Assembly (NCBI RefSeq): GCF_030815125.1
Contig: NZ_JAUSWH010000010.1
Coordinates: forward strand, 124,001 to 188,000
DNA length: 64,000 nucleotides
Reading direction: 5' to 3'
DNA from: Allorhizobium paknamense
Lineage (GTDB): Bacteria > Pseudomonadota > Alphaproteobacteria > Rhizobiales > Rhizobiaceae
The notes below the pieces were generated by a model. It made no database searches, was not told where the DNA came from, and saw nothing but the letters and a program-made list of their open reading frames with translations. Shown here piece by piece: positions 1 to 8,153 of this stretch. Position numbers and translations under genes: made by a program. Numbering within the stretch: the stretch's first letter is position 1; the number at the start of each line of letters is the position of its first letter.

Positions 1-655
1 CATAAGGCGTCAGCGTTTCTTCCTCGACAATCTGGCGCAGGCGCGGCGGCAGATCGGCAAGGGCGGCCTTGGTGCCCGTCAGGCCCGGCAGCACGGAATT
101 GCAGCGAATGCCGCGCTTGCCGTGCGAAGCGGCAATCGAGCGGGTCATCTGCAGCACGGCGGCCTTCGAGGCGCTATAGGCGGCCTGGATGACATGCCCC
201 TGCAGCGCGAGGTTGGACGCGGTATTGATGATCGCGCCGGAGCCCTGCTTTTCCATGATTTTCAAGGCATTGCGGCAGCACAGCATGGTGCCGCGGGTGT
301 TGACGGCAAAGGTGCGATCCCAAAGCTCGGTTGTCATGTTGGCGATATCGTGATCCGCCTGCACCACATCCGCCCCCAGCAGGGCGGCATTGTTGTCGAG
401 GATGTCGAGGCGGCCATAAGCATCGAGCGTTTTGGAAAAGAGATTTTCAATCTCGGCCTCGCTTGCCAGATCGACCTTCACGGCCAGCGCGTCCGGCAAG
501 TCCGCCGCCAGCGCCGCCGCCCTTTCGCCATCGAGATCGGCAACCACAACCTTTGCGCCACGTTCCGTCAGCAATCGGCAGGTGGCGGAGCCGATGCCGC
601 CTGCGCCACCCGTCACGATCGCCACCCGTCCCTTGAGAGACAAGCCCATATCCAT
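1..655 (-). CDS. SDR-family oxidoreductase, 3' end beyond window
   Basis: NAD(P)-dependent short-chain dehydrogenase, cut by the left window edge, about 218 residues visible. The protein opens MDMGLSLKGRVAIVTGGAGG, giving the Rossmann TGxxxGIG nucleotide loop, then the NNA motif, and the catalytic YSASK after a Ser-containing stretch (INTAS). The ATG at 655 is chosen because a GCGAGG stretch lies just upstream and an in-frame ATG two codons later gives almost the same protein. It lies downstream of, and in the same direction as, the liv operon, but a terminator-like hairpin and a TTGGT-type operator separate them, so it probably has its own promoter. The substrate cannot be read from the sequence; a hydroxyl/keto conversion in the catabolic island is likely. 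Confidence 0.85.
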   Translation of the reverse strand, partial: MDMGLSLKGRVAIVTGGAGGIGSATCRLLTERGAKVVVADLDGERAAALAADLPDALAVKVDLASEAEIENLFSKTLDAYGRLDILDNNAALLGADVVQADHDIANMTTELWDRTFAVNTRGTMLCCRNALKIMEKQGSGAIINTASNLALQGHVIQAAYSASKAAVLQMTRSIAASHGKRGIRCNSVLPGLTGTKAALADLPPRLRQIVEEETLTPY

Positions 656-687
656 CCTCGCATTCTCTGAAGTTCACGTGTATTTGT

Positions 688-708
688 TTGGTCGAATGAC
701 CAGCAAAC
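688..708. promoter_or_regulatory. TTGGT-type operator (motif 1) before the SDR
   Basis: TTGGTCGAATGACCA has inverted half-sites TTGGT/ACCA around a 6-bp centre and lies 33 bp upstream of the SDR start. The same half-site occurs before five other transcription starts in the first 23 kb. The position fits a repressor site overlapping the promoter (inference). Confidence 0.5.
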
Positions 709-725
709 TCATGTAGATTCGGATC

Positions 726-775
726 CCTGGAGCCCACAAGACGGTACAAATTTGTTCCGGGCCTTGGGCTCCAGG
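726..775 (-). terminator. Hairpin after the liv operon
   Basis: An 11-bp perfect inverted repeat (CCTGGAGCCCA at 726-736, TGGGCTCCAGG at 765-775) sits immediately downstream of livM on the minus strand. No clear T-tract follows, so termination strength is uncertain. Confidence 0.5.
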
Positions 776-785
776 TTTATGGTAA

Positions 786-1751
786 TCAAAGCACCCGCCG
801 CACGCTCAGCCAGTCCAGCTTGAAACGGTCCCTGAGGATCGGCCACAGCCCTTGCGGAGCGGTCAGCATGGTCGCAACGGCGACGACACCCATGGCCACC
901 AGATACCAAGTGCCCGAGAGCGGAAAGACCACGGTCAGCAACTGACGCAGCGCATAATAGATCAGCGTGCCCAGGATGGGGCCTTCCAGTGTTCCGATGC
1001 CACCGACGACGACCACGAAGGTCATGATGACGCTCCATTCCGGGGAAAAGGCATTGCCCGGCTGCACCACCAGCCCGCCCAGCAGGCTGAGGCTGCCGGC
1101 TGCCGCGCAGCCTGCGGCAGAGAGCACATAGGCCAGCAGGCGGCTCGGCCACACATCGATGCCGATGGCGGCGGCGGCACGCTCGTTGTCACGCGCGCAC
1201 ATGAAGGCAAGGCCGGTGCGGGAGCGCAGCAGCATGAGACTGCCGCCAACCGTGACCAGCAGCATGCCGCCGCCGATCAGAAACAGGGTGCTTTCGAAAC
1301 TGGCGAAATCGATGGCGTCCATATTCATCAGCGACAGGCCGGTAATACCGCCCAGCGCTTCCGTCTTCTGCACCAGGATCGACACGATCTCTGCCAGCAC
1401 CCAGCTGCCGATGGCGAAATAGGCATCGCGTAGCCGAAACAGGATCGGCGCGATGAGACCGCCGAAGACGGCGCCGAACAGGAAGGCCATGGGAATGCCG
1501 GCATAGGGGGAGAGGCCGGTGAGGTTGGCGAAGAGATAGAGCACATAACCGCCCGCCCCGAAATACATCTGGTGGCCGAGCGACATCACCCCGGCATAAC
1601 CCGCCAGAAGGTTCCACATGGAGGAGATGACGATGACAATGAAGATTTCCGTTGCCAGATGCAGGCTTCCGTCATCGATCATGCCCGGTGCCAGGCCGAT
1701 GAAGATGAGAAACAGAAGGAACGGCAGCGTCCTGACGATGGAGTGGATCAT
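786..1751 (-). CDS. livM: Branched-chain-type ABC transporter permease (LivM family)
   Basis: Inner-membrane permease of 321 residues, the second of the two permeases of a HAAT (LivFGHMK) importer. It is almost wholly hydrophobic with eight or more predicted helices. The family signatures MWNLLAGYAGVMSLGHQ near residue 45 and the later GGIGTLEGPILG loop that contacts the ATPases are both visible. Its ATG overlaps the livH stop codon by 4 bp (ATGA), so translation is coupled. Gene order transcribed right to left is binding protein, livG, livF, livH, livM. In Rhizobiaceae such systems import branched-chain or aromatic acids and many other anions; here the neighbouring dehydrogenases and ring-cleavage-type genes suggest an aromatic or hydroxy-acid substrate (inference). 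Confidence 0.93.
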   Translation of the reverse strand: MIHSIVRTLPFLLFLIFIGLAPGMIDDGSLHLATEIFIVIVISSMWNLLAGYAGVMSLGHQMYFGAGGYVLYLFANLTGLSPYAGIPMAFLFGAVFGGLIAPILFRLRDAYFAIGSWVLAEIVSILVQKTEALGGITGLSLMNMDAIDFASFESTLFLIGGGMLLVTVGGSLMLLRSRTGLAFMCARDNERAAAAIGIDVWPSRLLAYVLSAAGCAAAGSLSLLGGLVVQPGNAFSPEWSVIMTFVVVVGGIGTLEGPILGTLIYYALRQLLTVVFPLSGTWYLVAMGVVAVATMLTAPQGLWPILRDRFKLDWLSVRRVL

Positions 1752-2614
1752 GATTTGGCTCCCAGCAACCCGCTCGGGCGCATGATCAGGAAGAAGAAAA
1801 ACATGAGGTGGGCGTAGAGCAGGCCGGAATTGGCATCGAACTGGAAGCTCATCAATTGCACCACGCCAAGCAGAATGCCTGCCACCAGTGCGCCCCAGAA
1901 GGAGCCGAGACCGCCGAGCACTACGACTTCGAAGGCAATCAGGATGCGGTCCGTGCCGGAACTGGCCGAAAACGAGGTGCGCATGGCCAGAAGCACGCCA
2001 GCCACCGCCGCCATAACGAAGGCGATGCCCATGACCACCGCATAGATGCGCATCGGGTTGACGCCCATCAGCCGGACGATCTCGGGATTGTCCGCCGTGG
2101 CGCGCAGCGTCTTGCCGAAGGTGGTGGCGCTAACGAGCGTGCGCAGAAAAGCAAAGAGCGCGATGGAGATGGCCAGCGTGATGACCGGCAGAATACCGAT
2201 ATGCAGCCCGCCAAGGGTAAAGGAGGCCTTGGCAAGCGGCCCGGCGTCGATGGCCATCGGGTTAGAGCCGAAGACGGCCAGCATCAGGTTCTTGATGATG
2301 ATCGAGACGCCGAAAGTGACCAGCATTGGTGCCAGCATGTCGCCGCGCCTGACCACCCTGTTCAAAAGCAGGAGCTGGAACAGATAACCCACTGCAAAGG
2401 CGATCAGCGCCACGGGGATGAGCATCAGCAGCGGGTTGATGCCGGGCAGGATGTTCAGCAGGCTGGCTGCCAGAATGGCGGCGGCCACGATGAATTCGCC
2501 ATGGGCGACATTGATCACCCGCATGACGCCGAAGACGAGGGCAAGCCCCAGGCCCAGAATGCCGTAAAGGCCACCGAGCAGCACTCCATTGATGAGCGTT
2601 TCCAGATAGATCAT
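1748..2614 (-). CDS. livH: Branched-chain-type ABC transporter permease (LivH family)
   Basis: Inner-membrane permease of 288 residues, partner of LivM. It shows the LivH N-terminus (INGVLLGGLYGILGLGLAL), the NVAHGEF motif near residue 36, and the cytoplasmic GGLGSFWGALVAG loop near residue 235 that engages the ATPase. It has about eight hydrophobic segments. The start at 2614 lies 3 bp after the livF stop, and its end overlaps livM, so it belongs to the same polycistronic message. Length is normal for the family (about 290). Confidence 0.93.
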   Translation of the reverse strand: MIYLETLINGVLLGGLYGILGLGLALVFGVMRVINVAHGEFIVAAAILAASLLNILPGINPLLMLIPVALIAFAVGYLFQLLLLNRVVRRGDMLAPMLVTFGVSIIIKNLMLAVFGSNPMAIDAGPLAKASFTLGGLHIGILPVITLAISIALFAFLRTLVSATTFGKTLRATADNPEIVRLMGVNPMRIYAVVMGIAFVMAAVAGVLLAMRTSFSASSGTDRILIAFEVVVLGGLGSFWGALVAGILLGVVQLMSFQFDANSGLLYAHLMFFFFLIMRPSGLLGAKS

Positions 2615-2617
2615 CCG

Positions 2618-3316
2618 TCACTCTCCGAAATAGGCGGTGGTCAGTTTGTCCATGTCGACGGCACTGGCCCGGGCTTCGAGCGTGATCTGCCCTTTCAGCA
2701 GGCACAAAAGCCGGTCGCAGACGCTGAGCACACGGGTGATATCCTGCTCGACCACGATCAGCGCCATGCCTTCGGCGCGAATGGTGTTGAAGGCTTCGTA
2801 GATCTGGCCGACGACCACCGGCGCCAGACCCAGTGAGATTTCATCGCACAGCATGACGCGCGGATTGGACAGCAGCGCCCGGCCAATGGCGACCATCTGC
2901 TGCTGGCCGCCGGACATGGTGGTGGCCGCCTGGCTGCGGCGCTCCGCCAGAACCGGGAAAAGCTCATAGACCCGCGAGAGCGTCCAGTTGCCGGATCGCT
3001 TCGTCAACTGGCCCATGGTCAGGTTTTCCTCCACCGTCAGGGAGGGAAACAGCATGCGTCCTTCCGGCACCATGGCGATGCCGGTGCGGGCAATCCGTTC
3101 GGCGGACCATCCTGCAATCTCATTACCTTCGAAACGGATCTTCCCGCCAATCTTGCGGTTAAGTCCGGTCAGGCTGCGCAGGAGCGTGGATTTGCCCGCA
3201 CCGTTTGCCCCGACCAGGGCCAGGCATTCCTTTTCGGCAAGATGCATCGAGACCCCGAACAGGGCCTGCATGTCGCCATAAAAGGCATCCAGTTTTTCAA
3301 CTTCAATGAGCGTCAT
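2618..3316 (-). CDS. livF: ABC transporter ATPase (LivF family)
   Basis: Cytoplasmic ATPase of 232 residues powering the LivHM channel. Walker A GANGAGKST is at residues 36-44; the Q-loop region, the signature MSGGQQQMVAIGRAL and the Walker B segment VMLCDEISLGLAP follow in order. The ATG at 3316 is preferred; an in-frame TTG three codons earlier is possible. Either start lies inside the 3' end of livG, so the two ATPases are translationally coupled. Length is normal for LivF (about 235). Confidence 0.92.
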   Translation of the reverse strand: MTLIEVEKLDAFYGDMQALFGVSMHLAEKECLALVGANGAGKSTLLRSLTGLNRKIGGKIRFEGNEIAGWSAERIARTGIAMVPEGRMLFPSLTVEENLTMGQLTKRSGNWTLSRVYELFPVLAERRSQAATTMSGGQQQMVAIGRALLSNPRVMLCDEISLGLAPVVVGQIYEAFNTIRAEGMALIVVEQDITRVLSVCDRLLCLLKGQITLEARASAVDMDKLTTAYFGE

Positions 3317-4031
3317 CGACGGCAAGTCCCATGTAGATTTCCTTGACGACGGCGCTGGCCATCACCTCCTCCGGGCGCCCTTCCAGCAATTTCTTGCCGA
3401 AATGCAGCACCGCGATGCGGTCGGCGACGGATTTGAGCGCATGGGCGATGTGCTCGATCCAGATGATCGCGTGGTCACGCTTCAGATCGGCAATCGTCTG
3501 GACCAGCCGGTCCACCTCGCGTTCGGTCAGGCCCGCGCCAATCTCGTCCAGCATCAGCAGTCGGGCGTTGACGGCGATGGCCTTGGCCATTTCCAGCCGC
3601 TTGCGGTTGAGCAGGGTCAGGCCGCCGGCCTGGCGGTTGGCCATTTCGATCAGGCCTGTTCTTTCCAGCACATCCCGGGCCTTGCCCTCGGCCTTGCGGG
3701 CCGAGAGACCGCCGCCGAAGGCTGCCGCCGCGCAGACATTTTCAAACACCGTCAGCCCGGCAAAGGGCTGGGGGATCTGAAAGGCCCGGCCAATGCCCAG
3801 ATGCACGCGGACATGGGGAGCGAGCCTTGTCATATCCTTGCCCGCCAGGCTGATGCGTCCGCTATCGGGCGTGACGGAGCCCGCAATCAGCGCGAACAAG
3901 GTGCTCTTGCCGGCGCCGTTCGGGCCGATCACGCCGATACATTCGCCCGTGTCGATATCGAGATCGATATGATCGGCGACCACGATAGCGCCGAAACGCT
4001 TGTTCAGGTCTCTGACTTCCAGAAGAGACAA
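3303..4031 (-). CDS. livG: ABC transporter ATPase (LivG family)
   Basis: Second ATPase of the importer, 242 residues. Walker A GPNGAGKST is near residue 37. The LivG-specific replacement of the usual signature by LTLLNRKRLEMAKAI is seen, followed by Walker B LLMLDEIGAGL and an IWIEH switch region. The start codon is TTG, supported by GGAG nine bases upstream; no in-frame ATG gives a full N-terminal beta-strand. It overlaps livF at its 3' end and lies 40 bp downstream of the binding-protein gene. Confidence 0.9.
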   Translation of the reverse strand: MSLLEVRDLNKRFGAIVVADHIDLDIDTGECIGVIGPNGAGKSTLFALIAGSVTPDSGRISLAGKDMTRLAPHVRVHLGIGRAFQIPQPFAGLTVFENVCAAAAFGGGLSARKAEGKARDVLERTGLIEMANRQAGGLTLLNRKRLEMAKAIAVNARLLMLDEIGAGLTEREVDRLVQTIADLKRDHAIIWIEHIAHALKSVADRIAVLHFGKKLLEGRPEEVMASAVVKEIYMGLAVDDAH

Positions 4032-4071
4032 GGCGGTTTACTCCAGCATGCGGATGAAAACGGAGGCGAGA

Positions 4072-5385
4072 TCAGAAAACGAGTGGCTTCAATGTGCCGC
4101 CGGCCGGCACAGTGGGGTTGGTGGAATTGTCCACCACCTTCAGGTCGAAGGGAAATTTCGTCCCCTCCACCTTCTGCCATTGGCCGCCGACAATATGGCT
4201 GACGCCGATATTCTTCAAAGGCGATCCCTTGAAGTCGATGCGCCCTACCACCGTGTCGAGTGTCAGATTGGCAATGGCCTCGCGGACGGCCACCTTGTCC
4301 TTGGGATTGCCGGAGGCTTTCAGTGCGGCAATCCCGACTTCCAGAAGCGCGTGATCATAGCCGAGCGGTTGCGTCCATTGATTGCCGGTTGCCGCCGTAT
4401 AGGCATCGGCAATCTCTCTGGCGCTCTGGCCGGTAAGGGAGGATTTATAGGGAAACTCCGGCGTCCACCAGACTTCCGTGCTCATGCCGTTGCCGCGCTC
4501 ACCCAGGTTGCCCACGGAAGAGGGAAACAGCAATCCTCCGGCAATGGTGCAGATCTTCGGCTTGAAGCCCGCTTGCACGGCCTGATTCCAGAAGGTGGCC
4601 AGATGGCTCTCATAGGCATTGCCAGCAACGATCTCTACGCCAGCCTGCTTGAAAGCGGCGATCTGCGTCGAAAAATCATCCGTCTCGACGCGAAACAGGC
4701 CCATGTCGGTAATGTCGTAGCCCGCCGCCTTGAAGGCAGGCGGAAAGCCATGGACCGGATCGGACATGGCGCGGCCGCCGTCATTGTCGGCATAGAGCGT
4801 GCCCACCTTCTTGTTGGTGGCGAGCCTGTCCCACATCTTCGCATAGGCCGTGCCCAGTTCATCGGCGCCCCAGAAGAAGTGGAAGGTGAAGGGAAAGCCT
4901 TTCTCGGGATTGTAATGCCGCTGGAAAGCCCAGCCCTGCCAGGGGCCGCCCGTCGAAATCTGCGGAATCCGGCGCGCATCGGCCAGATTGGCAATCGCGG
5001 TGCCGCCCTCTGCATCGGAAACCAGCAAGATGTCGGGTTTATCGTTGAGGATGAGTTCATTGCCGATCTGCAACGACCGCGTCGGGCTGGACTGATTGTC
5101 CTTGACGATGATCTCGACGGCATAGGTCTTGCCGTTGATCGTCACTCCGTCCTTCAGGTGCTGCATGACGGCGTCGATGGAATGCCTGGTCGAAACGCCG
5201 AAGGCCGCCCTGATCCCGGAAAGCGGAACGACAAAGCCGATCTTCAGCGTGTCCGCTGCCGCTTTTGCACTGCGCAGGGACGGCATGGTCAGAAGCGTGC
5301 CGGCGGCAAGGCTTCCTGCCGCTTTCAACACAGTACGGCGACTGACAGGAGCCTTAGGGGCGACTATGGTATGATCAGCAGTCAT
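4072..5385 (-). CDS. Periplasmic substrate-binding protein of the liv-type importer
   Basis: Type-I periplasmic binding protein (Leu/Ile/Val-binding family) of 437 residues. The N-terminus has a twin-arginine-like signal SRRTVLKAAG followed by a hydrophobic stretch and AKAA cleavage region, so export may be by Tat. The mature protein begins TLKIGFVVPLSG, the usual first beta-strand. The ATG at 5385 is chosen because GGGAGGAG lies 7 bp upstream; the frame stays open for a further 44 codons but without signal character. It is the first gene of the liv operon. It is clearly paralogous to the binding protein at 63237-64000 (shared WTQPLGY and STEVWWTP motifs). The ligand is unknown. Confidence 0.9.
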   Translation of the reverse strand: MTADHTIVAPKAPVSRRTVLKAAGSLAAGTLLTMPSLRSAKAAADTLKIGFVVPLSGIRAAFGVSTRHSIDAVMQHLKDGVTINGKTYAVEIIVKDNQSSPTRSLQIGNELILNDKPDILLVSDAEGGTAIANLADARRIPQISTGGPWQGWAFQRHYNPEKGFPFTFHFFWGADELGTAYAKMWDRLATNKKVGTLYADNDGGRAMSDPVHGFPPAFKAAGYDITDMGLFRVETDDFSTQIAAFKQAGVEIVAGNAYESHLATFWNQAVQAGFKPKICTIAGGLLFPSSVGNLGERGNGMSTEVWWTPEFPYKSSLTGQSAREIADAYTAATGNQWTQPLGYDHALLEVGIAALKASGNPKDKVAVREAIANLTLDTVVGRIDFKGSPLKNIGVSHIVGGQWQKVEGTKFPFDLKVVDNSTNPTVPAGGTLKPLVF

Positions 5386-5576
5386 GGATCGATCTCCTCC
5401 CAGAAGACTGGATTGCGTGAAATGGGCAGGCTTGCCTGCTCCGGTCTGCCTGCGCTGCAACAATCGTCCCGGCATGGGCATCCGGGCAGGCATTGCGGCG
5501 GCATCGGCTGACGACAAGAGCCTTTTCTCCGCAGAGACCTCCTTCCCCGTGGATCAGCGCTTGCTTATCGTTCCTA

Positions 5577-5645
5577 CTTGTTTATACACTCAACCAATTA
5601 CGGTAAAATCGTCAAACCGGTAAGCATCTATCGGTTTCATCGATA
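5577..5645 (-). promoter_or_regulatory. Double operator upstream of the liv operon
   Basis: Two sites that recur elsewhere in the window lie in the 450-bp gap before the binding-protein gene. Read on the minus strand, TTGGTTGAGTGTATAAAC (within 5577-5599) is motif 1, nearer the gene. TATCGGTTTCATCGATA (5629-5645) is motif 2, an inverted repeat TATCG-N7-CGATA with the T-N11-A form of LysR-type boxes. The order and roughly 30-bp spacing match those before the gene at 12322. Confidence 0.6.
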
Positions 5646-5689
5646 TCTCACTGTCCCGGAGCCTCCTGAACCTGCAAGGCCGCCGGGAG

Positions 5690-5754
5690 CCTATCATGCC
5701 CGCATTGGCGCGGGCGAGGCGGATGGGGGCTAACAGCCCCGGGGTTTCCCGGGG
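5690..5754. other. Overlapping GC-rich hairpins in the TetR leader
   Basis: Upstream of the TetR gene are GCCCGC/GCGGGC, then GGGGCT-AAC-AGCCCC (5726-5740), then CCCCGGG-GTTT-CCCGGGG (5737-5754). The last two share the CCCC at 5737-5740, so they cannot both form. I recognise no riboswitch consensus; an attenuator-like leader is possible but unproven. The rest of 5386-5837 holds the operators and no gene. Confidence 0.35.
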
Positions 5755-5837
5755 ACAATGGGATACTGGCCGAAAAACATTGCCGGGCGTGGGTTTTACC
5801 CTGCACAGCCGGACCGGCAGGCAAAGGAGAGTGAAGC

Positions 5838-6518
5838 ATGGTGCGCAGAGGCAAGGCAGGCGTGGAAAAGGATGGCGCGACGCTGCAAACCCGCGCCAAT
5901 GGCGACCAAACCCGCGAAAAAATCATCGCCGCCGCCGAATTGCTGTTCGGCAATCACTCTTTCGATACGGTATCGCTGCGCGATATCACCAACGCCGCCG
6001 GCGTGACGCTGGCGCTGGTCAGCTATCACTTCAAAACCAAGGAAAACCTGTTTTCCGCCATCGTGGCCCGTCGTGCCGAAACGCTGAACGAGATCCGCCG
6101 CGCGCGGCTTGCCGCCCTCGACGCGGCAGGAAGCGTGACGGTGGAAAGCCTGCTGGATGCCTTCATGCGGCCGCTCTTCGAACAGATGCAGAGCGAAGAC
6201 GAGGGCTGGCAGGCCTATCTGCTGCTCTTGGCCAATCTTGCCACCAGTGATCGCTGGGTTCCCTACATCAACGAGAATTTCGACGAGACGGCCAATCTGT
6301 TCATCCGGCGGCTACAGGCGCTCATGCCCGCCATGAAAGAAGAAACCCTGTTGCGCGGCTTTTCGATGGTGCTGGTGCTGATGTTGCAGACCGTCTCGAA
6401 AAACCGCCGTCTCGACGCGCTTTCTGCCGGCCGTTTTTCCAGTACCGACCTTTCCACCGCCTACAGATTGCTTCTGACCTTTAGCCTGGCCGGTCTTCAT
6501 GCGCTTGAAAATGCATGA
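5838..6518 (+). CDS. TetR/AcrR-family transcriptional regulator
   Basis: One-component regulator of 226 residues. The N-terminal TetR helix-turn-helix covers about residues 20-68: TREKIIAAAELLFGNHSFDT, then VSLRDITNAAGVTLALVSYHF, with the typical YHFKTKENLF recognition end. The C-terminal two-thirds is a helical ligand-binding domain. The ATG follows AAAGGAGAG with good spacing. It is divergent from the liv operon and faces the FAD oxidoreductase gene, which starts after a terminator. It is one candidate for the factor that binds the TTGGT half-sites in this region; TetR proteins usually bind inverted repeats near their own gene. The ligand is unknown. Confidence 0.88.
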   Translation: MVRRGKAGVEKDGATLQTRANGDQTREKIIAAAELLFGNHSFDTVSLRDITNAAGVTLALVSYHFKTKENLFSAIVARRAETLNEIRRARLAALDAAGSVTVESLLDAFMRPLFEQMQSEDEGWQAYLLLLANLATSDRWVPYINENFDETANLFIRRLQALMPAMKEETLLRGFSMVLVLMLQTVSKNRRLDALSAGRFSSTDLSTAYRLLLTFSLAGLHALENA

Positions 6519-6534
6519 GAGTGCCATCGTGAAT

Positions 6535-6576
6535 GCGAGCGTCTGTCAGGTTCACATGGAACCAGACAGACGCTCG
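6535..6576 (+). terminator. Strong hairpin after the TetR gene
   Basis: GCGAGCGTCTGTC (6535-6547) pairs perfectly with GACAGACGCTCGC (6564-6576). The loop holds a further GGTTC/GAACC stem after an A:A mismatch. The following CTCTCTTGCTTTCG is only moderately T-rich. It lies 16 bp after the TetR stop codon. Confidence 0.7.
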
Positions 6577-6596
6577 CCTCTCTTGCTTTCGTTTGT

Positions 6597-6740
6597 CCCG
6601 GCTTTGTCGCGACCGACATCGCGGCCGCGCTGACATAGCCGGGCGATCTCGCCGGCATCATTGCCATGCTGCTTTCTTTGCCAAACGAGGCTTCCGTCGC
6701 CGAATTCGCCGTGAATTGCCAACTCGAGGAGTTTTACTGA
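6597..6740 (+). pseudogene. C-terminal remnant of an SDR gene
   Basis: A single frame reads PGFVATDIAAALT, then an in-frame TAG (6636-6638), then PGDLAGIIAMLLSLPNEASV, AEFAVNCQLEEFY and a natural TGA at 6738. PGFVxTD and a C-terminal (A/V)NC-type ending are the standard last third of classical SDRs. The N-terminal two-thirds (Rossmann loop, YxxxK) is missing, replaced upstream by the hairpin and the TetR gene, and the TAG interrupts what is left. It is therefore a decayed SDR whose stop lies one base before the FAD oxidoreductase ATG, implying the two were once one operon. The oxidoreductase's AGGAG lies inside this remnant. Confidence 0.75.
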
Positions 6741-6741
6741 C

Positions 6742-8073
6742 ATGCCCGGTCCTTTTGTCGTTCCCGTCCATGGCGATACCGAACTGCCGAAACAGGTGGA
6801 TGTCGTGGTCATCGGCGGCGGGATCATCGGAACCTCGACGGCGCTCGAACTGGCCGATGGTGGCCTGAGGGTTGCGCTCTGCGAAAAGGGAGGCATCGGC
6901 CACGAACAATCCAGCCGCAACTGGGGCTGGGTGCGCATTTCTCGCCGCGACCCTCGGGAAGTGCCGCTGATGGCGGAATCGCTGCGGATCTGGGCCGATC
7001 TCAACCGCCGCACTGGCCGCGAGACCGGCTTCAAGCGCTCGGGCATCGTCTTTACCTGCGCGGATGAAAAGCAGTTCGACGAACATGAGCGTTGGAACCG
7101 CAATCTCGAGGGTTATCAGATCGAAAGCCGCATGCTGAGCGCGGCCGAGTTCAACGCCAGATATCCCGGCAACAACATGAAGATCGCCGGAGCTCTTTAT
7201 ACGGCGGGTGATTGCCGCGCCGAACCGCAAAAGGCTGCCCCGGCGATTGCCGAAGCGGCCCGGGACCGCGGTGCTCATATCCTCACCGAATGCGCGGTGC
7301 GTGGCCTACAGTTGTCCGGTGGACGGATATCGGGCGTCGTCACCGAGCGTGGCGAGATCGCCTGCTCGTCAGTGGTGCTGGCGGGCGGGGCCTGGTCGAG
7401 CCTGTTCATGGGCAATAACGGCCTCGATCTGCCGCAGTTGAAGGTCCTGAATTCCGTGCTGCGCACCAAACCGCTGGAGGGCGGGCCGGAAGAGGCGATC
7501 TGGGCAAAAGGCTTTGCGCTGCGCAAGCGTGCAGACGGCGGCTATACCATCGCCGACGGCCACCAGAACATCGTGGATATCGTTCCGGCCTCGTTCCGCT
7601 ATGCCAGGAAATTCATGCCGGCCTTTTCGCATGAATGGCGCTCGTTGCGCTTCCGGCTTGCGGGACGGTTCTTCGATGAGGCCCGCATGCCCCGCCGCTG
7701 GGCGCTCGATGAAGCCTCGCCTTTCGAATACAACCGCGTTCTCGATCCCATTCCTTCCAAGGCGATGTCGGATGCGGCGCTAAGACGTCTGTCCGAAGCC
7801 TTTCCGGTGTTCCGCAAGGCCGAGATCGCCCAGCGCTGGGGTGGGATGATCGATGTGACGCCGGATGCGGTTCCCGTGATCGATGCCGTTGAGGCGATCC
7901 CCGGTTTCCATGTCGCCACCGGGTTTTCCGGTCATGGCTTCGGTATCGGCCCGGCTGCGGGACGGCTGATGGCCGATATCGTCACGGGCCGCAACCCGAT
8001 CGTCGACCGACGCGCTTTCCGGTTCAGCCGCTTCTCCGATGGCTCGAAGATCGAGTTGATCAGCGGCTTTTGA
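6742..8073 (+). CDS. FAD-dependent oxidoreductase of the D-amino-acid oxidase (DAO) family
   Basis: Flavoenzyme of 443 residues. The FAD-binding Rossmann motif VVVIGGGIIGTSTALELA is near residues 23-40, followed by the acidic CEKG, and the conserved SSRNWGWVR segment common to DadA/glycine-oxidase-like enzymes. A C-terminal GFSGHGFGIGPAAGRLMADI closes the FAD site. It most likely oxidises an amine or amino acid to an imine/keto product with release of electrons or peroxide. The start at 6742 has AGGAG about 9-13 bases upstream, within the SDR remnant. It is followed by a terminator and a convergent HxlR gene, so it is probably monocistronic now. The substrate is unknown. Confidence 0.85.
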   Translation: MPGPFVVPVHGDTELPKQVDVVVIGGGIIGTSTALELADGGLRVALCEKGGIGHEQSSRNWGWVRISRRDPREVPLMAESLRIWADLNRRTGRETGFKRSGIVFTCADEKQFDEHERWNRNLEGYQIESRMLSAAEFNARYPGNNMKIAGALYTAGDCRAEPQKAAPAIAEAARDRGAHILTECAVRGLQLSGGRISGVVTERGEIACSSVVLAGGAWSSLFMGNNGLDLPQLKVLNSVLRTKPLEGGPEEAIWAKGFALRKRADGGYTIADGHQNIVDIVPASFRYARKFMPAFSHEWRSLRFRLAGRFFDEARMPRRWALDEASPFEYNRVLDPIPSKAMSDAALRRLSEAFPVFRKAEIAQRWGGMIDVTPDAVPVIDAVEAIPGFHVATGFSGHGFGIGPAAGRLMADIVTGRNPIVDRRAFRFSRFSDGSKIELISGF

Positions 8074-8082
8074 AACTGTGTG

Positions 8083-8105
8083 ACAGGCGGCTTCGCGCCG
8101 CCTGT
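8083..8105. terminator. Bidirectional hairpin between convergent genes
   Basis: ACAGGCGGC (8083-8091) and GCCGCCTGT (8097-8105) form a perfect 9-bp stem around TTCGC, between the ends of the FAD oxidoreductase and HxlR genes. Confidence 0.65.
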
Positions 8106-8153
8106 TACCGGCGCATACGGCAGGCCTCTGTCGTCGGGAAGGCGGACAGTCTT

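Noticed and set aside
5690..5837. Riboswitch (guanidine-, glycine- or cobalamin-type) before the TetR gene
   Set aside because: Hairpins are clear, but none of the conserved loop sequences of these classes could be found.
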